Translations under genes and position numbers: made by a program
Shown here: one piece after another, positions 45,601 to 54,746 of the stretch
Layout: every line of letters begins with the position of its first letter
How positions within the stretch are numbered: position 1 is the first letter of the stretch
Assembly (NCBI GenBank): GCA_902168105.1
Contig: CABHOY010000049.1
Location: forward strand, 1 to 64,000
Direction of reading: 5' to 3'
From: an uncultured Flavihumibacter sp.
GTDB lineage: Bacteria; Bacteroidota; Bacteroidia; Chitinophagales; Chitinophagaceae
DNA: 64,000 nt
The notes under the pieces: model-generated
The model's database searches: none
What the model was told of the DNA's origin: nothing
What the model saw: only the letters and a program-made list of their open reading frames with translations

Positions 45601-46075
45601 AGCCAATTTCTTCAACCTGAAGGATAATGAAAAGCTTTCACGTCGTTCTTTTGAATCGAATGTAAGCGGCTTCAAAGTAACTGCTGGAGCAGATCTAAGT
45701 ATTGCGCCTGCGGTTAGTAAGAGTGTTGATTATGAGATGAGCTATCTCCGGAAGAAACGCTTTATGTTATTCTTTGCGGGTATCTATAAATATTCGAAAT
45801 CACTCTTCAGGACCAATCTGAAAGGGAACCAGATCGCTAGCTCCAAAATGTCTTATGCTACAAACCGGCAATCAGTCAATGCACCGGCGGCAGTGAGCGT
45901 GAACCAGGATCAGTATGTGGTGGCTAACGTCAGTGACATGAAGATGCATAGCGAAGGTATGGTGGCGAACAGTTATGCGGAAGCTGTTGAAATGTATAAC
46001 ACGCTTACAGCGAAGCAGCCTGCGTTGAAGAACAAAGTGCAGATCTTATCTCAGTATGAAATAAACAATAATTAA
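42653..46075 (+). CDS. Giant protein of unknown function (DUF6603-like)
   Basis: 1140 aa, no signal peptide or TM helix. The N-terminal ~200 residues are helical (LLQQFVKVARDILNPFVEML; DLIQISAVIKEFF). The rest, to about 900, is a very long run of alternating beta-strands (HDIDISFKPPNGIGIAVNAG; LQLGFGFTLNGLGGLLGLHR; DLYDSRLLAFTLTGSLALLV), suggesting an extended beta-solenoid or lipid-contacting groove fold. It resembles DUF6603 proteins, but this was not checked by search. The C-terminal ~200 residues look different (EFTPANFFNLKD-like helices, SYAEAVEMYN). It is translationally coupled to the genes before and after (2-bp gaps). Function unknown. Confidence 0.65.
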   Translation: MAENKNLLQQFVKVARDILNPFVEMLGGTLEDRKEGLASLGLDPSFANSSPAVPSASLNSINLYVEKSADEVDELAFFAVLEDLIQISAVIKEFFSAASAGNPNLTASELTTAYMNLMTLNYFRLRSPMFFKVMSVIETVDHQSVRSGGILNLFGAIGKFFENVGEGFSLENEDHARNLSDTMLFVSGVGLTLLNKLFVNFNIPLSIDAAYGYDTYPGSTSPNADMLSARTLSFSINQEGSETVESKITSTLVFVPLDHQGKAAVMDITGEIKLALDLGNHWKFTFDTGGLGIIFRVGEGADASLATNPFVEMILENNTDEVTKGTLFANPVIKFGYGRIKTSIRFSKDDIEFKFKPTIAFEFGRGTKTSFPFTLIPAKGLDQKFDVAIGISQKKGFFLDGGANGLTIAIPVYATLGPVSFDVITLAYSADEATKEKQIEVSISFKLKIGSVIAATVSRTGVLAALKPNPDGEGAIAGHDIDISFKPPNGIGIAVNAGIVTGGGYLYFDSKNGEYFGALELSFKDMFTFKAVGIINTKMPDGSSGYSLLIIVTASGFNFQLGFGFTLNGLGGLLGLHRTIKVDVLVDGLKTNTLKSILFPEDVVANINRIISDLKQVFPIQQDHFVIGLMAKIGWGTPSLVTLDLGVIVDFPDPRVVILGVLKAALPNEQAGVLKLQINFIGIIDIPNSFIFFRADLYDSRLLAFTLTGSLALLVAWGDAGTFALSVGGFHPDFKEIPSIPQLPNGFKGLDRLGISLLSGKNPRITVQCYFAVTSNTVQFGAKVELYAAAAGFNVYGYLGFDVLFQFEPFHFIAKLYAGLALRRGTSVIMGISLSGTLSGPKPWDVIGEASFSILFFDITIGFHETWGEDPDAVATITEDLQQRMIEELGNNQNWQAVIPDNNKLHVTVKDLKLIQPEETPSPNIVIHPLGVLTFSERLMPMEVTIQKFGTRLPKDVDLFKVNKVMSNTTGLSFTEVKERFAPANFFNLKDNEKLSRRSFESNVSGFKVTAGADLSIAPAVSKSVDYEMSYLRKKRFMLFFAGIYKYSKSLFRTNLKGNQIASSKMSYATNRQSVNAPAAVSVNQDQYVVANVSDMKMHSEGMVANSYAEAVEMYNTLTAKQPALKNKVQILSQYEINNN

Positions 46076-46077
46076 CC

Positions 46078-49000
46078 ATGAGTGTAGAAATAGCCAGATA
46101 CCAGTTCCATGCATGGTCAAGAAGAGGTATTTCCGCCAATATTATCGAGGCTGATGATCTTGGTAACGGAGCAGCCGCCGTTAAGGAGCGGGCGGAAATT
46201 CCCATTGCGGTCACACTCAATACTACAGATGTTCCCAAGAACTTTTCGCTGATAGGGCCGGGCGACATTACCGGTATTCAATCGGATATGATCGTTCGTA
46301 CGGAGCCACTGAACTGGATCACCAATTTCGAACCGAACTACCTCGCATTTATAGAATTTTATGATGAAGACTTTGCCTGGCGTTATACACCGGCATCACC
46401 TTCGGGCAACAAGTTAAGGCCCTGGCTGTTCTTGCTCGTGGTAAAAGAAAATGAGTTTGAGAGGACGAAGAGGAAGATACCGCTGCCTTCTATCAATATC
46501 AATGCACCGGAGGTATTCCCGCCGTTCAAAGATACCTGGTTATGGGCGCATGTGCACAGCGATGCAGACATACCTGATAGTGAGTTGTCTGATTATGAAG
46601 AGTTCCTGTTGTCGTTGAATAAAACGGTCAATAACGATCCGGATCAGTTGTTTTGTCGCTTAATGAGCCCTCGGAAGCTGGATGCAAATACAAAGTATTA
46701 CGCATTCCTGGTGCCGGCCTTTGAAACAGGAAGACTAGCAGGACTTGAATTGCCTACTGCGAATGTAGTGGCGCAATTGCCTTCCTGGGACGATAGTGGC
46801 GCGAAGGGAGAGATGCCTGTATATTACGAATGGTTTTTCCAGACGGGTAATAATGCAGACTTCGAATCGCTGGTAAAACTGCTGGAGCCACGGGCAATGG
46901 ACCCCAGGGTCGGTATCCGTGATATGGATGCTTCCCGCCCGGGATTTGTAAGGGCTGATGATGTAACACAGGAAATTCCCGGTACACAACCTGCTATACT
47001 CGGATTGGAAGGAGCATTGAAATCGCCTACTACGGTATCAACAGTATTTCCAAATCCTCCCGCCAGTGCGTTCCAGGCGGAGCTGCAGAAGATAGTGAAC
47101 CTGCCTGCAATACAGGCGGCTGATCTTACAGAAGATCCTATAGTGTCCGTACCGCTGTATGGCGGCAAACATGCTAAAAAATCAGCAACAGATGTAGTAC
47201 TGCTGGATGTGGGCAAGAGCACCTGGGTGAATGACATGAACAGGGACCCGCGCACACGTGTGCCGGCGGGTTTCGGAACACTGGTGATACAGAAGAACCA
47301 GGAAAAGTATATGCAGAAGGCATGGGGCCAGATAGCAAAGATCATTGAAGCGAACCGGCTTATAAAGGCGAGCATGTTCCTCATGCAGGTTACTGTCAGG
47401 TATACGCAGAAAACATTTTCAAAGCTGCCCGATAATGTGCTGATGGCGATGACCAAGCCTGTGCATACACGTGTGATGGGCAGTCCCACTACCATATATC
47501 AGCAGATCAGCGATAGTATATTGCCGACGACGGTATTCTCCGGCGCCTTCAGAAGATTGATACGTCCTAATGGCAAACTGGTAAAAAGACTTGGCGCGAA
47601 CGGTCCGCTGGTATACAATGATCTCGTTACAAAAATAAACGACGGCACATTAACTGCTGCACCGCCTAAAAAGATGCCGGTGGGTTTGCCCAATACCAAA
47701 GATTTCTCTGGGAAGATCTTCCCTTACCAGCTGAGCCATCTTGTATTATGGTTGCTGAAGAACCGTTTGCTCATATTTATCATACTCGTGGTCCTGCTGC
47801 TGTTATTGATGTTCATCACCGGCGCATATCTGACCTTTGCGATACTGATAGTAGCGGTGGTATCAGCATATTTTGCGCTGGCCCGTTTCCTGAAAGGCCG
47901 AGCCGACGATCAGGCTGCGGCAGAATCATTGGACGATCCGGCTAAAGCGGCGGAAGAGTTAGAGGATATACCTGTAAAACCTGATTTCACATTAACGCTA
48001 AGTGATGAAACGGTAACGCCGGGGCCAACGCCAACTACTCCCGGCGCTGACAGTGTAGAAGCAAAGAATTTCAGGGTGGCATTGAAGGACTTGTTAGGGA
48101 GACTGGTGTTACAAGCGCCGGACCCTGTCCTCGTAGCTGTGGACCTGGGTAATGCACATAAGAAATTGTATGATGCGATCGATCCTTACAGGGCATATCC
48201 GAAACGTCTTAACAAGTATGTAAAATTCCCGTCCTATATACAGATGGATGTACCGGAGAAGATCTTTCCGGCAATGGCTTACCCTGATTTTGAAGATCCG
48301 ATGTATAAAGGACTATGTGATATTTCAAATGAATTGCTATTGCCTAATCTGAAATTGATACCAGAGAATACTATTTCATTACTCAAAACAAACCAGAAGT
48401 TTATTGAGTCCTACATGGTGGGGCTGAACCATGAAATGGGACGTGAGCTGCTATGGAGAGAATATCCTACAGATGAACGGCCCAGCAGTTTCCGGCAATT
48501 CTGGGATGTAAAAGGTATTATCCGGCCAAAGGCAGATAAGACCGAAGCAGAGCTCACAGAAGAATACAAAGACATAAAGCCTATTCACACATGGCCTGTG
48601 AGCAGTTTACTGGGACGCCATAACAACCGGGATGCAGAAGGAGATGCCGAGCAGTTGGTACTGGTAATACGCGGCGATCTTTTAAAACGTTATCCCAACA
48701 CACTGATATTCGCTCAGAAAGCGATACCGGGCGAGACGCCTGACGATGATCCTGTCATCGATCTTGATCTTTCCGATACGGAGTTTGACACGCAGCTGAA
48801 GTTCCCTTTATATAAAGCAGAGATAGCGCCGGATATCAAGTTCTTTGGATTTGATCTCACTATAGAACAGGCGAGAGGTACGCAACCTACTCCCGGATTT
48901 ACGGATAACCTGGGATGGTTTTTTGTGATACAGGAAATACCTGGTGCGCCCAGGTTCGGCATGGATATTTCATTCAACCAGGGAAGCGACGGGTTATCGT

Positions 49001-49197
49001 GGGATGACCTGGCCTGGACAAACTTTGATCCGGGTATTAAGTTCATTACTGCAGGTACGAAACCTGCTATTCCACTTCCTCAACCAGATCTCAACCAGTG
49101 GGGAGCAGATTCCGCTTACATGGCGTCTATATTGTTCCAGAAGCCAAGTATGGTGGCCGTACATGCAAAGGAAATGCTGGAAAGCCTGACTGTCTAA
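46078..49197 (+). CDS. Giant protein of unknown function with a central membrane-like segment
   Basis: 1039 aa. No family recognised. The N-terminal part begins EIARYQFHAWSRRGISANII and has many short conserved-looking aromatic/proline segments (PSGNKLRPWLFLLVVKENEF; FVRADDVTQEIPGTQPAILG). Residues about 563-608 are two adjacent hydrophobic stretches (LLIFIILVVLLLLLMFITGA; LTFAILIVAVVSAYFALARF), probably a hairpin of two membrane helices in an otherwise soluble protein. A Pro/Thr-rich linker follows (about 640-660). Its stop precedes the 1827-aa gene by 35 bp. Function unknown; the membrane hairpin hints at insertion or pore formation, which is speculative. Confidence 0.65.
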   Translation: MSVEIARYQFHAWSRRGISANIIEADDLGNGAAAVKERAEIPIAVTLNTTDVPKNFSLIGPGDITGIQSDMIVRTEPLNWITNFEPNYLAFIEFYDEDFAWRYTPASPSGNKLRPWLFLLVVKENEFERTKRKIPLPSININAPEVFPPFKDTWLWAHVHSDADIPDSELSDYEEFLLSLNKTVNNDPDQLFCRLMSPRKLDANTKYYAFLVPAFETGRLAGLELPTANVVAQLPSWDDSGAKGEMPVYYEWFFQTGNNADFESLVKLLEPRAMDPRVGIRDMDASRPGFVRADDVTQEIPGTQPAILGLEGALKSPTTVSTVFPNPPASAFQAELQKIVNLPAIQAADLTEDPIVSVPLYGGKHAKKSATDVVLLDVGKSTWVNDMNRDPRTRVPAGFGTLVIQKNQEKYMQKAWGQIAKIIEANRLIKASMFLMQVTVRYTQKTFSKLPDNVLMAMTKPVHTRVMGSPTTIYQQISDSILPTTVFSGAFRRLIRPNGKLVKRLGANGPLVYNDLVTKINDGTLTAAPPKKMPVGLPNTKDFSGKIFPYQLSHLVLWLLKNRLLIFIILVVLLLLLMFITGAYLTFAILIVAVVSAYFALARFLKGRADDQAAAESLDDPAKAAEELEDIPVKPDFTLTLSDETVTPGPTPTTPGADSVEAKNFRVALKDLLGRLVLQAPDPVLVAVDLGNAHKKLYDAIDPYRAYPKRLNKYVKFPSYIQMDVPEKIFPAMAYPDFEDPMYKGLCDISNELLLPNLKLIPENTISLLKTNQKFIESYMVGLNHEMGRELLWREYPTDERPSSFRQFWDVKGIIRPKADKTEAELTEEYKDIKPIHTWPVSSLLGRHNNRDAEGDAEQLVLVIRGDLLKRYPNTLIFAQKAIPGETPDDDPVIDLDLSDTEFDTQLKFPLYKAEIAPDIKFFGFDLTIEQARGTQPTPGFTDNLGWFFVIQEIPGAPRFGMDISFNQGSDGLSWDDLAWTNFDPGIKFITAGTKPAIPLPQPDLNQWGADSAYMASILFQKPSMVAVHAKEMLESLTV

Positions 49198-49232
49198 AAA
49201 ACCGCTAACACTACACTAAACAATAAAGCATT

Positions 49233-52200
49233 ATGCCCACATTAAAAGAACAACAGGAACAGATCGAGGCCCTGCGTTTGCAGCGTGAAAAGAGTTCCGA
49301 TCAATTATACAGGGCGCAGCTCAACCTGCATGCTACCACTAGCCTGCTGGGACGGGTAAGTAAAAAAGAAACATCCCTGCCGCCTAATGTACAGCAGATA
49401 GCTGCATTGCGGGAACAGATTGAAAAATTGCAGGCTGATATAAGGACTATCAATGAGGCGTTGAATGCAATAGGCAGTTATGCCGCAAGAGTGAAACAGC
49501 AGGAACAATACATTGATTTTCTCCAGAAGAAAAAAACAGTGACGGCCGCACGTATACAGGAGGATGAGCAGCGGTTGCAAGAGGAAGGATCCAGTGAAAC
49601 GCCGGATAAGAAAGTTATTGCAGCGCTCATACAGGAGATAGCAGAACTGGAGAAACTGTTGCCCGAGCTGGACCAGAACCTTTCAGCCGCACAAAATGAA
49701 TTGGCGCAGTTAAAGGCCCAGCAACAGCAGGCAATGGCGCAGCAGCAACAGCTGCTTTCTTCAAAGAAAGAACTGCAGAATAAGTTGGTCAGCCTGGAAG
49801 CTGACCTGGCAGGGCTGTTACAGCAAAATGACGGCACCAATACAGATGGAGTGCTGCAAATCCTGAAGGAGCAACAGGCGGCATTTGTACAGGCAAAACA
49901 ACAACAGCTGAAAGATGATATTGCATTGTCGGGCGCCATTGCCGGTATATATGTCGATCCGCATCCCCGTCGCGGAGTAGAACAATTGAACGACAACATT
50001 CCATTTCTTTTCATGCCTGTGAGGATAGAAACCCGGTTCATCACCTCGGGCAATCTTTCGGAGCTGTGGTTAAGGATATATCCGGATGACATCGCGATAC
50101 ATACCCATGAAAAGCTACTGACCGAAAAAGAATTGCAGGATGGCATCATCTACTGGAAGGCATTGTTCGAGGCGGAGAAAAACGGGGGAGCGGAAAAAGA
50201 GACCATGAAGAAGGCCGCCTGGAATGTACTGGCTAGAACATTCAGTCCGCAGCGTGCAGCATGGGTGGCTTTGCAAACCAAACCTACCAACTGGAGTGAC
50301 GACCTGTCAGGTATAGAAAGCGCCGATGGGCTGAATTTCCCTGCTCCGGAGCAGACCAAGCCCGATGCGTGGAGCCGGGCGCCAAGAGTGAATGTTTTAC
50401 CCGACAGGTTTGTAGTGAGCCTGTATGAAGGCAATGCAGTGACAAAGGAAGTAGTGGGTAACCTGATACCGGACGAGTTGTTTGTAGGGCCTGACCCGAT
50501 GGATGCAGATGCAGGGTTTGTTACGAAAGAAGAGAAACTGCTGCATGGTGAAAGCTATGACTGGGTATCTGACTTTGATAAGGCCATATTGAACGGGATG
50601 GGCTTTAAGATCCAGCTGACGCCAACACAGGCAAGCAAGGGTTTCGACAAGATACTGGTACTGGGAGTAAACCTTTCCTCCAATGAATGGGCGGCGCAAA
50701 AGATGGTGGAGGAGTTGATCAATAACCATCATTATTCGCCGAAAGGATTTAGTTTGATACCACAGGGCAGCGCTACCAACAATACAGATGATAATGGCTC
50801 CGGTTATACGAAGAACGACGACTTTAGCAATACAAGTTATGTAGTGGAGGCAAAGGCGCCGTTATTCACTGAAGTGGACGATTGCGACGGAAAGAATCTG
50901 GCCAATGCGCTGGGCATTGAGTATACATCTTTGCAGAATATTGCAAATAGCAATGGGAAAGACCTGGTGGAAGCGGTAGCAATGAATACTGCGCTCTTTC
51001 CCTCTACATTAGGGTATTACTTTGACACAATGTTACGGCCGGTGTTGAATGAAGCGCAGCAGGATAAGCTCCGTAGTTTCTTTGTGCACCAGGTAACAGG
51101 CCGTGGGCCTCTGCCGGCAATCCGCGTAGGCGATCAGCCGTATGGGGTTCTGCTGACCAGTAATTTTGAAGCATGGAAGTGGAACAGCACACAGCCTGTG
51201 CCGGGTATAGCCATGCCTGACAACAGGTTCCTGAATGGACTATATGCAGTACTGAAGGCTTATTCTGAAATATGGAAAGGGCAGCTCAATAAGCTGTCAT
51301 TTGTCGGCAAACCAGGTAGTGATCCGTCTGAAGTATTAATGGATATAATTGGTTTGCAGCCGAACAGCGCTTCCATCTTTCAGCGCATCGGCTACTCTAC
51401 GGATTATCTGAAGAACCTTGATAGTTTTAAATATGGAGGTAAGTATTACAAAGACCTGCAACAGAACATGACATCCAAAACGGATGCGTTGGGTTTCCTG
51501 CAGCTATTGGGTTATACTGTTGATGAAAATGGTGAACTGAAAGTACCACAGTTGTTACGGTTGATATATCAGCATTATCATACTACGCTGGATGCCGCTA
51601 ATCTTATTGATAATGTGCCATTGTCTGAAAAGGACCATATCACTTATTATAACGAAGGTGCCAAGAAAAACTACATGCACTGGCTGGCGGAGATCAAAGA
51701 CCTGGACATGCTGGAAAAACAGGATTTCGGCGCAGGCAAGCCTATACCTGCAGCACTGTTGTATATGCAGTTGCGCAGAAGTTTGTCATTACAACTACAT
51801 AGTGCGTCGAGGTTGTGGTTCAGGAGAAATAATTTCCCGCTGGAAGCGCGTCCTGCCAATTTCCTTAACATCCGTCCCGGCGGAGATCTGAGCAAATGGG
51901 AAATGATGCGGGCGCCTGTTTCGAAAGCAGCGCCTGATCATCCACAGCGGAACATTACTATCGGTGCGTATTTACTTGATATAGGCAGGGATGAGGACGA
52001 AGCGGCGTTCCTGACTGCTATGAAGAGATCTATTGAGTTGCTGGCCTGTGTGCCTACTGCAAGGCTGGAGCGTTGTTTCATAGAACATCTTGATACATGT
52101 AATTACCGGCTGGATGCCTGGCAAACGGGTATGTTCAATGTACGTTTGTCGCAACAGCGCAGGTTGCAGACCGCTGAACGTCAGAAGGGTATTTACATCG

Positions 52201-54716
52201 GATCGTATGGATGGGTAGAGCACGTGCGCCCGTCCGGCAAACGTAAGGTTGTCACTGACCCTGTGCCGGAAAAACTGAAACCTGCCAATAACCGTCCTTT
52301 ATACGAGTATACGGATAATGGCGGCTTTGTGCATGCGCCTTCATTGAATCATGCTTCAGCAGCAGCTGTGTTACGCAGTGCATATATGAGCCATGCCACA
52401 CCTGCTAACCCGGATGTAATGGCTGTAAATCTATCTTCCGAAAGAGTGCGCAGAGCATTGTTCATACTGGATGGTATGCGCAACGGGCAGACGCTGGAAG
52501 CGTTGCTGGGGTATCAGTTTGAAAGAGGGTTGCATGACCGTGGGTCTGCCGATGATGATCTGAAAAAGCTGAACCTTTATATTTATGATTACCGTGCCGC
52601 TTTTCCATTATTGCAACATGTAGTGCAACAGGTGGGAACAGGAACGGTGCAGGAAAGTATCCCTGCAAATAACGTGGTGAACGGTGTGACGCTGGCCGAA
52701 AAGACAGGCGTATTTCCTTTCAGTGCAACAGGGGCTGTTTTATCAGCGTCGCCTGCAGAAAGGGACGCGATCATACAAGAGAAGGATAAACTGGCGGATA
52801 CCCTTGATGCTGTAAAAGACCTCTTGTCTGCAGAAAGCGTATACCAGCTGGTACAGGGTAATTTTGACCGCTGCGGCGCATTGCTGAATGCAGTAAAGGA
52901 TGCTGTCATCCCTGCGGAACTGGATGTGATTGAAACACCCCGGGGCAGCCAGTTCACGTTCACGAACAGGGTCATGATCCAGTTCGGTAGTGTGGATGCA
53001 GCTGATCCTGTTAATAATCCATGGCCTGCCGTTGACATGACGGTAAGGGCGAATATGGAAGCGGGCCTGAATAAATGGCTGGGAAAGGTAATCGGAGATC
53101 CTGCGAAGATCGTATACACGGTGTCTTCCCTGGATACGCAGAATGTGCCGCAGGGAACGGAAACATGGACGTTGGATAAACTGGGGGTTCAGCCTGTTGA
53201 TCTGATCTACATCACGGGAGGTGAACTGAGTACAGGATCGGCGGATAAGACCTCCGTATCCGAACTGGAAAGCCGCATTGCCTGGCATTACAGAAGAGCG
53301 CATGGGCTGGACGACAGCACTGCTATCAGCATAGCTTTCGCGCAGCCTGACAATGTAGCGGGCACACAAACACTTGCCAGTCTGCTGCCTTTATTAGGTA
53401 ACCTGCGCGCCGTTATTACGGACTCCCGTTATGTGGACGCCGTGGACTTCGACCCGAGCTCGAAGAAAAGCATGGCGGATAAATTGAATCCTAAGTCGCT
53501 GGACGACGTTGAACTGTTGGCGAGGGTACAGGTAGCCCGCACTGCTTTTCAGGGTAATGCAGGCGGTATAAATACCCTTTCTATTCAGGCAGAGGTCCCT
53601 GATCCGGACAACAGTAACCTGGTGACGGTATATAATACCCTGGAAACTGCTTTTAAAGCCCTTGACAAGGCGAAACTGACGTTTGATGATATCACCTTCA
53701 CATTTGGCAACCTGGAGGCAGGAAAGCTCCAGGACGCGCTTGTAACAGCCTCACAATTCGGCATCCCCGATGCATTTCCTAAACAGGCCGCTGTGCTGAC
53801 CACAGCAGCAAAGGCTGCACTGCTGGAACAGGCGAGGGGGATTGTGAGAAGAATGGCGCTTGCATATAAGGCTTCGGAAGATGTCATTACTGCCGCAGCT
53901 GCGCTGACAGTGACCGAGGAGAAAGTAAAGGAATACAGGAGGGCGGGTAAACTGGTACTGCAGGAGGCCTTTAATATCCTGCCGTTATTCAGTTACAATA
54001 ATGAAGCTGATATCCTCTTATCCCACAACGATAATACGCAGTTGCTGGAGTATGCCACGACTAAATTGCAAACAGATTATATAGTGGAGGAATGGATGCA
54101 ACAGGCGGCGCATGTACGGCCACGGTTGCTCCGCTGGGACCAGGTACGTTCATTGTATGAGCTGGACCATACGGGAGAGGACTTGCAACTGGACGCCGTT
54201 CAGCTGCCTTACAGGGCGAAAGATTCCTGGCTGGCGGTAGAGTTTCCGGAAATAGATCCCGTGACCAACGAGCCTTTCAATATTGTACATGATACATTGT
54301 CGATCGTCGTACATGGAGACGCATTTACGCCTGCCGCCCGGCAATCCGGTCTGCTTATAGACGACTGGACGGAAACTATTCCGACGAAGGAAGAGACCAC
54401 CGGTATTACGTTCAACTATAACCAGCCGAATGCTACACCGCCACAGGCGCTTTTGCTGGCTGTTACACCGGAGGTAAAAGGTTACTGGACATGGGAGGAC
54501 CTGACCGGCATCCTGAACGATACCCTGCAAAGGGCCAAATTAAGGGCCGTAGAGCCCCGTTTACTGGATGAGGTGAATAATACCGCCGTTAGCGTATTAC
54601 GGCCTGCTATCGTGGCTGATTTTACGCAGTACGACCTGAACGTGTCCCTGGATTACAGGTTGAATTTAATTATGCTGGCAAATGCACTGCCAATAACGTC
54701 TGTCGCATCTCTTTAA
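49233..54716 (+). CDS. 1827-aa protein of unknown function with N-terminal coiled coil
   Basis: The largest gene in the window. Residues 1 to about 235 are a Gln/Glu-rich coiled coil (TLKEQQEQIEALRLQREKSS; LKAQQQQAMAQQQQLLSSKK). The remainder is globular and not recognised; landmarks are VDPHPRRGVEQLNDNIPFLF, IRVGDQPYGVLLTSNFEAWK and ITYYNEGAKKNYMHWLAEIK. No signal peptide or TM helix. The coiled coil suggests oligomerisation or docking onto a larger particle. The next gene starts 30 bp downstream and shares the same style of gene spacing. Related large proteins occur in other phyla as hypotheticals to my recollection; no function is known to me. Confidence 0.65.
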   Translation: MPTLKEQQEQIEALRLQREKSSDQLYRAQLNLHATTSLLGRVSKKETSLPPNVQQIAALREQIEKLQADIRTINEALNAIGSYAARVKQQEQYIDFLQKKKTVTAARIQEDEQRLQEEGSSETPDKKVIAALIQEIAELEKLLPELDQNLSAAQNELAQLKAQQQQAMAQQQQLLSSKKELQNKLVSLEADLAGLLQQNDGTNTDGVLQILKEQQAAFVQAKQQQLKDDIALSGAIAGIYVDPHPRRGVEQLNDNIPFLFMPVRIETRFITSGNLSELWLRIYPDDIAIHTHEKLLTEKELQDGIIYWKALFEAEKNGGAEKETMKKAAWNVLARTFSPQRAAWVALQTKPTNWSDDLSGIESADGLNFPAPEQTKPDAWSRAPRVNVLPDRFVVSLYEGNAVTKEVVGNLIPDELFVGPDPMDADAGFVTKEEKLLHGESYDWVSDFDKAILNGMGFKIQLTPTQASKGFDKILVLGVNLSSNEWAAQKMVEELINNHHYSPKGFSLIPQGSATNNTDDNGSGYTKNDDFSNTSYVVEAKAPLFTEVDDCDGKNLANALGIEYTSLQNIANSNGKDLVEAVAMNTALFPSTLGYYFDTMLRPVLNEAQQDKLRSFFVHQVTGRGPLPAIRVGDQPYGVLLTSNFEAWKWNSTQPVPGIAMPDNRFLNGLYAVLKAYSEIWKGQLNKLSFVGKPGSDPSEVLMDIIGLQPNSASIFQRIGYSTDYLKNLDSFKYGGKYYKDLQQNMTSKTDALGFLQLLGYTVDENGELKVPQLLRLIYQHYHTTLDAANLIDNVPLSEKDHITYYNEGAKKNYMHWLAEIKDLDMLEKQDFGAGKPIPAALLYMQLRRSLSLQLHSASRLWFRRNNFPLEARPANFLNIRPGGDLSKWEMMRAPVSKAAPDHPQRNITIGAYLLDIGRDEDEAAFLTAMKRSIELLACVPTARLERCFIEHLDTCNYRLDAWQTGMFNVRLSQQRRLQTAERQKGIYIGSYGWVEHVRPSGKRKVVTDPVPEKLKPANNRPLYEYTDNGGFVHAPSLNHASAAAVLRSAYMSHATPANPDVMAVNLSSERVRRALFILDGMRNGQTLEALLGYQFERGLHDRGSADDDLKKLNLYIYDYRAAFPLLQHVVQQVGTGTVQESIPANNVVNGVTLAEKTGVFPFSATGAVLSASPAERDAIIQEKDKLADTLDAVKDLLSAESVYQLVQGNFDRCGALLNAVKDAVIPAELDVIETPRGSQFTFTNRVMIQFGSVDAADPVNNPWPAVDMTVRANMEAGLNKWLGKVIGDPAKIVYTVSSLDTQNVPQGTETWTLDKLGVQPVDLIYITGGELSTGSADKTSVSELESRIAWHYRRAHGLDDSTAISIAFAQPDNVAGTQTLASLLPLLGNLRAVITDSRYVDAVDFDPSSKKSMADKLNPKSLDDVELLARVQVARTAFQGNAGGINTLSIQAEVPDPDNSNLVTVYNTLETAFKALDKAKLTFDDITFTFGNLEAGKLQDALVTASQFGIPDAFPKQAAVLTTAAKAALLEQARGIVRRMALAYKASEDVITAAAALTVTEEKVKEYRRAGKLVLQEAFNILPLFSYNNEADILLSHNDNTQLLEYATTKLQTDYIVEEWMQQAAHVRPRLLRWDQVRSLYELDHTGEDLQLDAVQLPYRAKDSWLAVEFPEIDPVTNEPFNIVHDTLSIVVHGDAFTPAARQSGLLIDDWTETIPTKEETTGITFNYNQPNATPPQALLLAVTPEVKGYWTWEDLTGILNDTLQRAKLRAVEPRLLDEVNNTAVSVLRPAIVADFTQYDLNVSLDYRLNLIMLANALPITSVASL

Positions 54717-54746
54717 AAATAGGTTTACCATTTCAAAAAATGCTAT

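Noticed and set aside
46824..47495. 223-codon ORF on the minus strand
   Set aside because: Lies wholly antisense to the 1039-aa gene, low-complexity Ser/Cys/Ile composition, no motif; a shadow of the real frame.
49478..50149. 223-codon Ser/Cys-rich minus-strand ORF
   Set aside because: Antisense of the Gln/Glu-rich coiled coil of the 1827-aa gene; composition is explained by the opposite strand.
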